Below are positions 6,987-16,500 of a stretch of DNA of 25,653 bases, piece by piece (the stretch's first letter is position 1; every line of letters begins with the position of its first letter). The notes under the pieces are model-generated. The model made no database searches and had not been told where the DNA came from. It saw only the letters and a list, made by a program, of their open reading frames with translations. The DNA is from CAVZLD01 sp964522605 (lineage in GTDB: Bacteria; Planctomycetota; Planctomycetia; Pirellulales; Pirellulaceae): positions 1 through 25,653 of the forward strand of contig CAZFWV010000057.1 of NCBI GenBank assembly GCA_964522605.1, written 5' to 3'. Both the position numbers and the translations under genes were made by a program.

Positions 6987-9077
6987 TCAGGCCAAACCCC
7001 AGAGACGGATTCGCACCCAGTCCAATAGTTCGTAGAACCAACAATACGCCAGCGATGCGCGTCCACAGTGCACCTTGGCTTTGACTTCCGCTCCTTTGTT
7101 CAGCTCGGGGACGCTCAACCGATCCTGCAGCTCCTGCTTGTCGATTTGCACCTTCACACGATAACTGTGCCCGTGCTGCTCGTGCGTTGTCGGTGAGTTC
7201 TGGACCTCGGACACTTCCCCTTGGAATGTGAGAGATGGGTGTCCCTTCAACACAAAACTAACCGGCAACTTTGTCGTCCCTTCGTCGACGACTGCGCGTT
7301 CGTATTTCCCCATTCGATCGCCGCGAATGTAGACCTCCAGCTCCCAGTCCTCGTCCGGATTCGCAATCTGCATCACCGAATCGCCCACATTCAACGGTCG
7401 GTCGCGGAGCGAATTCTGGACGTCCCAGGTTGTCACTCGTCCGTCGATTGGACTGACGAGAGTGAGGTTTCGCATGCGTTCCTCGAGGATGGCCTTCTCC
7501 TTGATCGCACCACGAATCTTCTCTTCCAAATCGACCTTCTGTAGGAACAAATCGGCTTGCGACCGAGAAGGATCGGCGGACCGGCTCGCAGGATCCGACA
7601 GGATCTGCTCGATCGTTTTGAGAGCCGTCATGTTCTCATCGAGATCCCCCAGCACCTTTTGCAATTCCTGCTCAAGCTGGATGTTCCTCAAGACTACGAG
7701 AGCATCGCCTTGCTTGACCTCGGATCCATGGTCGACGAGGACCTGGTCGACGTCTCCGCCCTCTTTCACCCACACGGATTCATGGATCACCGGCTCCAAG
7801 GAACCGTCCGCACCAACAACAAAATCTTTGCGGATGAGAAACAGAGCCAACAGCGTCCCCAGAATCAAACCCGAGACGGCGAGCGTCTTTGGTAAGTTGC
7901 GGGCCGTTACGAGCCAACGCGACTTGCCAATCGTGCGCCATACCGGCATCAAGAACAGGCTGTTATGCTCCAGGGCGTTCCCGAGCGCGCGGGCGCTGTG
8001 CTGACAGACCAGGTCCACGCGCGGTGCCACCAGATCCCGGGATTGGACACTGTCGATCTGCTCAACAATGACCGAACCGATTACATCTCCATGCGGTGAC
8101 TGATACGGCGCCTGAGTCTCGGCGCCCAACTCATCATCCTTCTTCTCCTTGAACGGATCGCTCTTGAACAGCGGCAGGACGGCAAGACTTTTTGTATGGG
8201 ACTCGTCGACGTAATCTTCCAACGCGGATTCTAGCTGAGGAGGAAGGTCCTTCGTTTCGCCGGCGTACCAGAGCGGTTCCCCGGTGGCGCAAACGCGCGT
8301 TGCCAGGCGGGACAACAGCGTCACGACGTTGGACCGCATGTCCATCGTATCCTGGCCGCTAACCGCTTCCACAATCTGCTTGTGCCCCCGCGTCACCGTG
8401 ACGCTCACGCGGTCACACTCAATCAGCCGTCGACCTTCATTGGCAATCGTGTAGGCCGTGTCGCGAATGTCGAGACTGTTGTGAACCTCCTTCGAAAACT
8501 CGTCGATCTTCGCCCACATCTCCTGGCGGCCGGAGAAGTGGCGCAATTTGCGCGACTTGAGCCAATCCCCCACGAGATCGCTCATCTCGACCAGGAACCG
8601 CAAGTATCCCTGCTGACTGCCGGGCTGAGAGTCGGAACGTTGCAGGACTTCCAGGACCCCTTCGACCGAATCGTGGGTCTTCATCGGGGCGAGGACGAGC
8701 AGCGCTTGTGTGGGATTCCCCGGCGCGTCAGGATCACCTGAACCGGACATCGGCGGCACCAGCTTCGCCTCACCCGAGGTAATCACCTGCTGCAACAACC
8801 GGACGTGCCGTCGGCTGCCTTCCGACTGGACGTCCAGCAGCTCGCGATTCAGATTGATCTGATAGTCGAGCCGCAACTGCCGCTCGGCGGTGATCGTCCA
8901 AACCGCGCCTCCAACGGCGGCCAGGGCGGTCACAATCCGGCTCATGACCTCCGCATAGTACTGCTCGGGCTCCACCTCGGTTCGCGACAGCTGCGCAATC
9001 TCCCGCACCAAGCCGCGAATCTGCTGCTTAGTCTTTTCAATCGTGGCAGCGTCAACTACGCCAGAATCTGAACTCAT
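6987..9077 (-). CDS. GAF-GAF-transmembrane-HlyD fusion protein
   Basis: The protein has 696 residues. There is no signal peptide. Residues of about 38-178 and 205-372 each resemble a GAF domain, a cytoplasmic small-molecule or redox sensor fold (for example ALLVLAPMKTHDSVEGVLEV, and later SLAVLPLF with DVIGSVIVEQ). One transmembrane helix follows at about 398-416. Residues of about 420-690 are a HlyD-type periplasmic adaptor, with a lipoyl-like half-motif (VDQVLVDHGSEVKQGDALVVL), a coiled coil (about 465-545), the returning half LVSPIDGRVTTWDV, and a beta-barrel. The layout implies a cytoplasmic sensor linked through one helix to a periplasmic adaptor. It starts the HlyD block; the stop lies 14 bases before the next adaptor. 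The start at 9077 has a GGGA five bases upstream. The ligand is unknown. Confidence 0.85.
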   Translation of the reverse strand: MSSDSGVVDAATIEKTKQQIRGLVREIAQLSRTEVEPEQYYAEVMSRIVTALAAVGGAVWTITAERQLRLDYQINLNRELLDVQSEGSRRHVRLLQQVITSGEAKLVPPMSGSGDPDAPGNPTQALLVLAPMKTHDSVEGVLEVLQRSDSQPGSQQGYLRFLVEMSDLVGDWLKSRKLRHFSGRQEMWAKIDEFSKEVHNSLDIRDTAYTIANEGRRLIECDRVSVTVTRGHKQIVEAVSGQDTMDMRSNVVTLLSRLATRVCATGEPLWYAGETKDLPPQLESALEDYVDESHTKSLAVLPLFKSDPFKEKKDDELGAETQAPYQSPHGDVIGSVIVEQIDSVQSRDLVAPRVDLVCQHSARALGNALEHNSLFLMPVWRTIGKSRWLVTARNLPKTLAVSGLILGTLLALFLIRKDFVVGADGSLEPVIHESVWVKEGGDVDQVLVDHGSEVKQGDALVVLRNIQLEQELQKVLGDLDENMTALKTIEQILSDPASRSADPSRSQADLFLQKVDLEEKIRGAIKEKAILEERMRNLTLVSPIDGRVTTWDVQNSLRDRPLNVGDSVMQIANPDEDWELEVYIRGDRMGKYERAVVDEGTTKLPVSFVLKGHPSLTFQGEVSEVQNSPTTHEQHGHSYRVKVQIDKQELQDRLSVPELNKGAEVKAKVHCGRASLAYCWFYELLDWVRIRLWGLA

Positions 9078-9450
9078 GATCGTCCCACATCGCGGAGAGA
9101 GATACGGATGGACGGCACCCAGTACCGTGGTGAGAAGCTATTCATCGTTACGCGGCCGAAGCCCCCCAGAATTGCGAAATCTCCTGGAAGCCGCCCGACT
9201 TCCGCCGGTCGTCCGGGCTCTTCGACAAGGTAACGATGGGTGACTAAAGTGTATTTCTTTGTCATCAAATGGACAACACCAGTCGAATCGGGTCCGTCCG
9301 ATCATCACGATCGTGCCGGCATCTTCGCCGCCTTCAAAATGAGTACTCGGTCTTCGTCCGATTTGGGATGAGCCGCGCTTCCAACTCTTCGCTCTGGGAA
9401 CACGCGCTCTGCTTCATTCTACGGTACCCTACGCGGAACGATCCGGACGG
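9078..9450. other. 373-base intergenic region between the SecA-like gene and the GAF-HlyD gene
   Basis: No convincing gene is seen. A 63-codon open frame on the minus strand (9265 down to 9074) ends with its stop overlapping the GAF-HlyD ATG as ATGA. It has no ribosome-binding site and no family resemblance. A sigma70-like promoter candidate lies at 9248-9276 on the minus strand. If that promoter is used, the small frame could not be translated from its ATG. Confidence 0.5.
9248..9276 (-). promoter_or_regulatory. candidate sigma70-like promoter for the HlyD/M50 operon
   Basis: On the minus strand, TTGTCC (9271-9276) and TACACT (9248-9253) are separated by 17 bases; each box matches the consensus at four of six positions. 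It points toward the GAF-HlyD gene, about 165 bases away. Matches of this quality occur by chance, so this is a candidate only. Confidence 0.3.
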
Positions 9451-11481
9451 TTACTGGGGTGTATCGAGATACGGATCCTGTCCCAATTCGCGCTGCATTT
9501 TCTTCCGCTGTTTTTCGTGATGGAGCAAAATCATGCGATCGCGCAGGTGGCTTCGCTCGACTTTGCGTTGGGCGCGCCGGAAGAAATTGGCCAGCCCTTC
9601 GACGCGGACCGTCTCGCGCTGCAGGCGTTGGCAGATCTTCTGCGCCTTGGCCGGTCCGAAAGCCGACTTCAGGATGTCATCATCGACGGCCAGATAACGT
9701 CGAAAGCTTCCGGGATCTCCCTGTCGCCCACAACGTCCGGCGAGCTGGCGATCGATCCGGGCGGCGTCGTGGATCTCGGTGACAATCACGTGCAACCCAC
9801 CCAACTCTTGAACTCCGGTCCCCAGTTTGATGTCCGTTCCCCGGCCGGCCATATTCGTGGCAACCGTCACGCGCCCCGGTTGTCCCGCACGAGCAACAAT
9901 CTCGGCTTCGCGGGCGATGTGTCGGGCGTTGAGCACTTCATGATCAATCCCACGGTCCATCAACATCTGCGATAACAACTCGGACTTCTCAATTGTCCGG
10001 GTGCCGATCAGCACCGGTCGACCTAGCTGGTGGAGGTCAACGATTTCATCCACGATCTGACGCCATTTTTCGTCTCCGGACTTGAAGACGAGATCCGGAA
10101 GTTGCTCCCGGCGCACCGGTCGATTGGTCGGAATCCGCACGACGAGACACTTGTAGATTTTGCGGAACTCGCGCGCCGAAGTGAGGGCGGTACCGGTCAT
10201 GCCTGCCAGATGCGTGTAGCGCAGAAACAGGTCCTGCACCGTGATTCGCGCCGCCTGTCCCGTATCGACAGTCACCTCCAATTTTTCTTTCGCCTCAATC
10301 GCCTGGTGAATCCCGTCTCGCCATTTTCGTCCCTCGGCCAACCGACCGGTGAACTCATCGACGATCACGATCTCTCCCTTATCCGAGACGACGTAATGCT
10401 GATTGAGATGAAAATCGCGGTCCACCTTAATCGATCGCTCGACAAACTCATAGGCATCGATCAGTCCAACGCCATTCATCGCCTCCGGTTTGGACAGCGA
10501 ACGAACCAACTGCCGTCCCTCGGCCGTGAGTTCGACCTTCTTCTTCTCGTGGTCATACTCATAGTGCTCGTCGTCTTCGAACAGATGTGCGACCTCGGCG
10601 CTCCAGGCGTAGGTCGCACGAATTGATTCCTCATGGGAGTCGCCGATGGCACTGATGATCAGCGGAGTCCGGGCTTCGTCGATCAGGATGCTGTCGGCTT
10701 CGTCGACGAGAGCGAAATGAGGCTCTCGCTGAACAGGACGTTCGCCGGGTGCAACCTTTCCCGCCCCGAGCGTATCGATGAACTCCATCCGGTCCTGCTT
10801 CATCCGACGGATGACCAGTCGATCACGCAAGAAATCGAAACCGAATTCCTTCGCCGTGCCGTAGGTGATGTCGCAACCATACGCATGGCGCCGCTGGGGG
10901 CGACTCATATCGGTCTGCACCACGCCCACGGTCAAACCAAGAAGCTCGTAGACGGGCGTCAGAATCTGGGCGTCGCGGGCAGCCAGATAATCGTTGACGG
11001 TCGCCAGGTGCGCCCCTTTTCCACGCAAAGCATGCAGATACATGGGCAAGGTCGCCGTCAGCGTCTTTCCCTCGCCCGTATCCATCTCAGCAACCGACCC
11101 ATGAAACAGCGCGATTCCCCCCAGCAGTTGAACATCAAAATGGCGGAGGCCAATCGTCCGGTTGGCCGCCTCGCGGACCAAGGCAAAGGCCTGGGGCAGA
11201 AACGATGCCAACGACTCTCCCGCCTTCGCACGATAGCGCAAGGCCAGGCTCTCCTTCCGCAGATGCTGGTCCGACTGCTCGCGATACTGTCGCTCGTAAT
11301 CCTCAATCAGGGGCAACAACTGACTCCACCGATCCAGGTGCCAGCCCGCACGCCCCTTCCAGAGGGAGGTCAGACGCCAACCGGGCTGCGCGTGATTGGG
11401 GGAGCTGAGAGATTCGTTCATGCTGGTCTGCGTAATCATTGTCATCCATAAAACGCGAAAGCGGCTGCCGCGGTCCGCCAT
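9451..11481 (-). CDS. short SecA-like ATPase lacking the C-terminal translocation domains
   Basis: The protein has 676 residues from the ATG at 11481, against roughly 850-950 for housekeeping SecA. The SecA core is clear: HFDVQLLGGIALFHG, Walker A DTGEGKT, YGTAKEFGFDFLRD, the DEAD-box region VDEADSILIDEARTPL, a PPXD-like segment, the HLAGMTGTA motif, and the second motor domain with TNMAGRGTDIKLG and GRCGRQGDPGSFRRYL. The sequence stops about 70 residues after that motif, so the helical scaffold, wing domain and zinc-binding tail are missing. It is therefore probably an accessory SecA-type motor. Family identity is firm; the substrate and membrane partner are unknown. The ATG at 11481 has a GGTGGA upstream. 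A GTG at 11493 or ATGs at 11445, 11439 and 11421 are alternatives. It lies upstream of the HlyD block on the same strand, 373 bases away. Confidence 0.85.
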   Translation of the reverse strand: MADRGSRFRVLWMTMITQTSMNESLSSPNHAQPGWRLTSLWKGRAGWHLDRWSQLLPLIEDYERQYREQSDQHLRKESLALRYRAKAGESLASFLPQAFALVREAANRTIGLRHFDVQLLGGIALFHGSVAEMDTGEGKTLTATLPMYLHALRGKGAHLATVNDYLAARDAQILTPVYELLGLTVGVVQTDMSRPQRRHAYGCDITYGTAKEFGFDFLRDRLVIRRMKQDRMEFIDTLGAGKVAPGERPVQREPHFALVDEADSILIDEARTPLIISAIGDSHEESIRATYAWSAEVAHLFEDDEHYEYDHEKKKVELTAEGRQLVRSLSKPEAMNGVGLIDAYEFVERSIKVDRDFHLNQHYVVSDKGEIVIVDEFTGRLAEGRKWRDGIHQAIEAKEKLEVTVDTGQAARITVQDLFLRYTHLAGMTGTALTSAREFRKIYKCLVVRIPTNRPVRREQLPDLVFKSGDEKWRQIVDEIVDLHQLGRPVLIGTRTIEKSELLSQMLMDRGIDHEVLNARHIAREAEIVARAGQPGRVTVATNMAGRGTDIKLGTGVQELGGLHVIVTEIHDAARIDRQLAGRCGRQGDPGSFRRYLAVDDDILKSAFGPAKAQKICQRLQRETVRVEGLANFFRRAQRKVERSHLRDRMILLHHEKQRKKMQRELGQDPYLDTPQ

Positions 11482-11499
11482 CGCAGATTCCACCGGGCC

Positions 11500-11528
11500 T
11501 CTATAAGAGAGATTAAGCCGCGTCTTAA
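11500..11528 (-). promoter_or_regulatory. candidate promoter for the SecA-like gene
   Basis: On the minus strand, TTAAGA (11523-11528) and TATAGA (11500-11505) are 17 bases apart, each four of six to the sigma70 consensus. This would give a very short leader before the ATG at 11481 and would favour that start, or a more downstream one, over the GTG at 11493. Confidence 0.35.
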
Positions 11529-11749
11529 GTCATCTTAACGCAATCACATGCACACGAGACACGCTAGTTGCGGCAACGACGTGGATTTCTACTGCAGATA
11601 CGATGCGAAGCCGGCATGCGCCGGCACATTTTGCCCGAGCGCTGGGTTTTACTTAACCGGCACGACCGTCGAAGCCGAAAAACCTAGAACAACCGGAAGA
11701 TCCGGACCCGTACGGGAGGCTTCCGATTTTCCCAGACCCACGTAGCCGG

Positions 11750-11781
11750 GTAAGGGGGGCACCTTACTCAAGGAAACCTTG
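11750..11781 (+). promoter_or_regulatory. leader hairpins covering the BBP7 ribosome-binding site
   Basis: GTAAGG/CCTTAC (11750-11755 with 11762-11767) is followed at once by CAAGG-AAA-CCTTG (11769-11781). The second hairpin contains the AAGGA ribosome-binding site (11770-11774) and ends two bases before the ATG at 11784. Folding would hide the site, so translational control is possible. Both stems are short. Confidence 0.4.
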
Positions 11782-11783
11782 CT

Positions 11784-13139
11784 ATGTCTCGCATGCGCGT
11801 TGATCGAAGATTCCCCGTTCTGTTGCTGGGACCCTGCCTTATCGCCGTGTGCGCTTCCGCCGTGGCCGCGGAAACCCCGCATCGGAATCCCCTGCGGACC
11901 CCGGCAAGTCCGCCGGCCCCGATCGCCACAACTGCGGCGGCCGTACCCACTGCGCAGCTCGCCAGTTACGTCACCGAACCGATGGTCACCCAATACGTGA
12001 CGGAGGATTATTGCGACGCAGGTATCGCTTGCGATTCGCCGGCGATGTGCGGCCCGGCCGCCTGTGGACCTGGCTACCCCTATCTGCCACTCTGGGGCGG
12101 AATTGAATACCTGCTGTGGTGGGAGAAGGACTCCAATTTGCCCGCCCTCGTGACGACCTCCTCTGCAGGAACGGACCGAGACGCTGCGGGAATTCTGGGT
12201 GAACCCGGAACCTCCATCCTGTTTGGTGGCGACTCGATCGATGGCGATACGCTTTCGGGCGGCCGGCTGACCGTCGGAACCTGGATCGATCCCGGATTTA
12301 CCACAGGCCTAGGGGTCCGGTTGTTTGGCATGGAAGACAATTCCGTCGGCTTCGCCGCCGACTCGGACGAATTTCCGATTCTCGCCCGACCATTTTTCAA
12401 CGTGTTCACCGACGAGGAAGATGCCCTGCTGCTCGGCTTTCCCGCCGAACTGGAGGGTGACATTCAAGTGGAAATGAAGACGGAAACCACCGGGGCACAA
12501 GCTTTTGTGCGGCAGTGGCTCCGCTCAGGCTGTAACTACCGGATCGACCTCGTCTACGGATACCGTTACCTGCAGGTACAGGAGTGGCTGACGATCGATA
12601 ACCGCCTCGAGTTCGTCGACGCCCAAGCCCCGAACTTCGGTACGGAGATCACTCAACAAGATCACTTTGAGGCGGAAAATGACTATAACGGTGGCGAAAT
12701 CGGGCTGATGGGACAATCGGTCGACGGCCCCTGGACGCTGGATTTCCTCGCCACAATCGCGTTTGGCGAGATGCGGGAACGGGTCACGATCAGCGGAAAC
12801 ACCGTCGCCGCTCCACCGTCGGGTGACCCAGCCGAACTCGTGGGTGGTCTGCTGACGCAACAATCGAATATTGGGACCTACGAGCAGTCGCCGTTCACGG
12901 TCATCCCCGAAGCGAGCCTGACGATCGGGTATTTCATCACCCCGTCTTTGAACCTGACGATTGGCTACACCTTTCTGTATGTCAACAACATCGCGCGGAC
13001 AGGGCGGATGGTCGACACTTCCGTGAACCTGACCCAACAAACGGGCGATTTGGAAGGTCCAGCGCGACCCGAATTCCAGTTCAAGGAATCCGACTACTGG
13101 TTGCAGGGCATGAGCTTCGGCCTGGACTGGCGTTTCTGA
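11784..13139 (+). CDS. BBP7 family outer-membrane beta-barrel protein
   Basis: The protein has 451 residues. A signal peptide spans about residues 1-29 (ending AVAA). It is followed by a Pro/Ala/Thr linker, a Cys-rich stretch (CDSPAMCGPAACGPG) and the BBP7 hallmark sequence GGIEYLLWWEKDSNLPALVT. Later come ILFGG and GGRLTVGTWIDPGFTTGLGVRLFG, then alternating amphipathic strands such as YRIDLVYGYRYLQVQEWL and LTIGYFITPSLNLTIGYTFLYVN. It ends in FGLDWRF, with a terminal phenylalanine typical of outer-membrane barrels. BBP7 proteins are a planctomycete paralogous family of probable outer-membrane proteins; their function is not established. An AAGGA nine bases upstream supports the start. The next plus-strand gene begins about 420 bases downstream. 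Confidence 0.9.
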   Translation: MSRMRVDRRFPVLLLGPCLIAVCASAVAAETPHRNPLRTPASPPAPIATTAAAVPTAQLASYVTEPMVTQYVTEDYCDAGIACDSPAMCGPAACGPGYPYLPLWGGIEYLLWWEKDSNLPALVTTSSAGTDRDAAGILGEPGTSILFGGDSIDGDTLSGGRLTVGTWIDPGFTTGLGVRLFGMEDNSVGFAADSDEFPILARPFFNVFTDEEDALLLGFPAELEGDIQVEMKTETTGAQAFVRQWLRSGCNYRIDLVYGYRYLQVQEWLTIDNRLEFVDAQAPNFGTEITQQDHFEAENDYNGGEIGLMGQSVDGPWTLDFLATIAFGEMRERVTISGNTVAAPPSGDPAELVGGLLTQQSNIGTYEQSPFTVIPEASLTIGYFITPSLNLTIGYTFLYVNNIARTGRMVDTSVNLTQQTGDLEGPARPEFQFKESDYWLQGMSFGLDWRF

Positions 13140-13560
13140 TCCGGACTGCCCCGGTGCGCAATACGACCAAACCCCCGGTCTCGCAGCCAAGCCCGACCCG
13201 GAAAAATGGATCGGTGGTCCGCCATTGCACGGACTGCAACTCTCCCCTGAATGCGCAGGCTGCCCATTTAAACACAGCCATACCGTCGAGGACGCTCCAT
13301 TCGGGGAACCGGCGGCACCAGCTTGCAGGCGGCGATTCGAGGCCAGGGATCCGACGCTGGTAAATCTGGCGGCATCCACAGAATGCTCACACGCGCGATT
13401 CCAGTGCAAAGCAGGCGGACCGCTCCAACCGATAGGACTTATTGGCGTTTCCGCGCGCGAGTCGTCTTGCGCCCGGAACGTGTCGTGGAACTTCCGATCG
13501 CCCGCGGAATCCTCCGCTAGCGTTTCGCCAACTCCGCTTCGAATGAAGGACGACCCGGTC
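13140..13560. other. 421-base intergenic region upstream of the DUF11 repeat protein
   Basis: The frame of the downstream gene stays open back to 13225, but the translated part is Cys/Arg/Pro-rich and unlike a signal or domain, so it is treated as noncoding. Only a small hairpin is seen (GCGGA-ATCC-TCCGC, 13504-13517). No strong promoter or T-tailed terminator was found. Confidence 0.5.
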
Positions 13561-16500
13561 ATGTCGCAGAGCAGGAACAGGAAATTCGCTTGGCTATCGC
13601 TGCTGTTTCCCCGACGCCGGCGCGGATCGCGCAGCAATCGGTCCAGTACTTTGCTCGCGCTCGAATCGTTGGAAGGTCGTCGTCTGCTGACCGCCTGTAG
13701 TGAATCACCGGCGATTCAGGGAACCGTGTTTCTCGACCCCAACCAAAACGGACAACCCGACACCGGAGAGGCGATCGCGAATGCCGCGGTCCGACTGTTC
13801 CTGGACGACGGCGACGGCATTCCGGAAGACAACGGCGACGACCTGTTCATCGAGGAGCAGCTGACCAACAGCCAGGGTCTGTACTGCTTCGACAATCTCG
13901 ATGGTGCTGAGGGATATTTCGTGCACCAGCCCAGCCAATCGGTTGGCGGGATCCCGCTGCCAGACCAACTCAGTCCTTTGATCCGTCCAGGGACTCCCAA
14001 TCTCGTCGTGGATCAGTTCCTCACGAGCCAATCGGTTGAGGCCTCTCCGCCACCGCCCTCCGCCCAATCCAATACGCTGTCGTTTCCCAACGAAAGCGAA
14101 GTAATCGGCGCCGAGCGTGACTTGTTTGTGGAGCTCACCTCGGGTGCGAGTGAAGTCCGACTGCGCGTCAATCCGTTCGGACTGCTTCCGGTGCTGCAGT
14201 TCGACGCCACATCCGGCGTCCAGGGTCGCAGCATCGTCACCTGGGACGGAGCGGACGGGGATGGCAACCCCGTCCCTTCGATGGGACTGGGCGGCCGGGA
14301 CCTGACGGAACAAGGACAGAATGTCGGCTTCGCGATGAACCTGGGAATCGACCCATCGGGAAGCGGCGAACAGGTGACCGTCCTGTTGTACCAGGGAGAC
14401 GCCAGCAACGTATCGAGTGCATCGGCGGAGATCCCTGTGACCGATGGAACGGCCTCTGCCTTTCTGTTCCTGCCGTTCAGCAGTTTCTCGGGTCCCGTGT
14501 CACCAAGCGACGTCGACGCGATTCAGCTGCTGATCGGCGACGGAGTTTCCTCAGCCGACGGTCAGATCGATGTGATCGGGGTTGTCGGACCCAAGGTTCA
14601 GGATTTTGCCAACCCGGCGGTGACCGACTTGTCGATCGCAAAGACCAACAACGTCACAACAGTCGTTCCCGGAGAAAGCGTCGTCTACTCGATTGTCGTG
14701 CAGAATTTGGGACCGCTGGACGTTGCGGGAGCGGTTGTTCAGGATGTGTTCCCGGCCGAACTGACAAACGTCAGCTACACGAGTACGACATCGGGAACTG
14801 CCTCAGGAAACACACCCGCAGGCACCGGCAACATCAACGACATCGTGGACCTCGCCACCGGTGCAAGTATCACCTATACGGTCACGGCAACAGTTGCACC
14901 CAACGCTCGGGGGATACTCTCCAACACGGCAACCGTGACTCTTCCCGAGGGAACTGAAGACCCGACACCCGAGAACAACACTTCCACGGACCAGGACACT
15001 CTGACGCCCGAGCTGGACCTTCAAATTACGAAAGACGACGGACTCGAAAGTGTTTCGCCCGGTGGTCAGCTCGTCTATACGATCGTCGTTTCCAACCCCG
15101 GACCAAGTACCGCACAGGGAGCTCGAATCACGGATGTGTTTCCCGTACAGCTGACGAACGTCAGCTATACGAGCACAACCGTCGGAACCGTCTCGGGAAA
15201 CACGGCGGCGGGAACAGGGAATATCGATGACACGGTGGTCATGGGCGTCAACAGCGAAATCACCTACATTGTCACCGCGACCGTCTCGGGAAGCGCCGGC
15301 GGAATCATCTCGAACACTGCAACGGTCGTTCCACCGGACGGAACGACGGACCGAAATCCCGATAACAATCAGGATACGGATACGACGTCGGTAATCAGCC
15401 AAGCGGATTTGGCCATCACGAAAACCAATGGCCAATCCACGGTCGTGCCCGGAGAAACGATTACCTACACGATCGTCGCCCAGAACCTGGGTCCGGGCGA
15501 CGTCGCCGGAGCAACCATCCAGGATACATTTCCGGTCCAATTGAGTAATGTCACGTATGTCAGCACGACGACCGGCACCGTCTCGGGCAACACACCTAGT
15601 GGCAGTGGCAATCTGGACGAAGTCGTCAACATGGCGTCCGGAAGCACGATCACGTACACCGTGACGGCGACGGTCGCTCCCGGGGCAACCGGCCAACTCC
15701 AGAACACCGCGACGATTGCCACACCCGTCGGAGTCACCGATCCAGTCCCCGGCAACAATTCCTCGACGGACACCGACACATTGACCCCCGAGGTCGATCT
15801 GGTGGTGACCAAGTCGAACTCCCAGACCACGGCCATTCCATCGCAGCCCCTGAGCTACACGATCACCGTGAGCAACACAGGACCGAGTCACGTCGTGGGT
15901 GCTCAATTGGTTGACGTCTTCCCGGCGGAGTTAACGAACGTCAGCTACACCAGCTCTGTTCAGGGAGGCGCCACCGGAAATACGGCCAATGGTACAGGGA
16001 ACATCAACGACACGCTCAGTCTGCCGGTCGGCGCCTCGGTGACCTACAGCGTCACGAGCATCGTCCGCACCGACGCCACGCAAGACGTAACCAACCAGGC
16101 CACGATCACGCCACCGGCCAACGTGACCGACCGCAATCCGGCGAACAACACGGCAACTCACACTGACGAACTCGTCCCGGGTGTCGACCTGGTGATCACC
16201 AAAACCGCCGACCGCACGAGCGTGGGACCAAGCCAGCCATTGACCTATACGATTGTGGTCCGCAACGATGGCCCCAATCCGGTCGAGAACGCTCAGGTCA
16301 CGGACGTTTTTCCCGGGACTCTGAACAACGTTTCCTACACCAGTCAAGCCACGGCGGGCGCTTCGGGAAACACCGCGAGTGGCACGGGCAACATCAACGA
16401 CACGGTGGATCTGGCAGTCGGCAGTCGAGTGACGTACACCGTGACCGGAACGGTCGCGGACGTTTCAAGCGGCACGGTTGTCAACACCGCCACGGTAGTG

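Larger units (their letters stand above)
11482..11783. other. 302-base divergent intergenic region between the SecA-like and BBP7 genes
   Basis: It should carry promoters for both divergent genes. On the SecA side there is a candidate minus-strand promoter (11500-11528). In the middle is a GC-rich hairpin, GCCGGC-ATGC-GCCGGC (11610-11625), followed by ACATTTT. Next to the BBP7 start are two small hairpins (11750-11781). No gene is seen. Confidence 0.55.

Noticed and set aside
9074..9265. A 63-residue gene translationally coupled to the GAF-HlyD gene by ATGA overlap
   Set aside because: There is no ribosome-binding site, no family resemblance and mixed codon usage, and the candidate promoter would start transcription downstream of its ATG. 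The ATGA overlap can occur by chance.
11404..11445. Vector contamination, because the SecA-like frame contains MTMITQTS, like the start of lacZ alpha
   Set aside because: The match is only a few residues, is embedded in a continuous SecA frame, and no polylinker or vector sequence is nearby.
13225..13560. N-terminal extension of the DUF11 protein by 112 residues
   Set aside because: The extension is not protein-like and would bury the N-terminal export motif; AAGGA before 13561 marks the better start.
12525..13637. A 370-codon minus-strand open frame across the BBP7 3' end
   Set aside because: It overlaps the well-supported BBP7 barrel and the start of the DUF11 gene, and the product is low in recognisable structure.
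14803..15906. A 367-codon minus-strand frame inside the DUF11 repeats
   Set aside because: It is created by the repeat structure of the opposite strand; the translated repeats are Asp/Arg/Gly-rich shadows of the DUF11 units.
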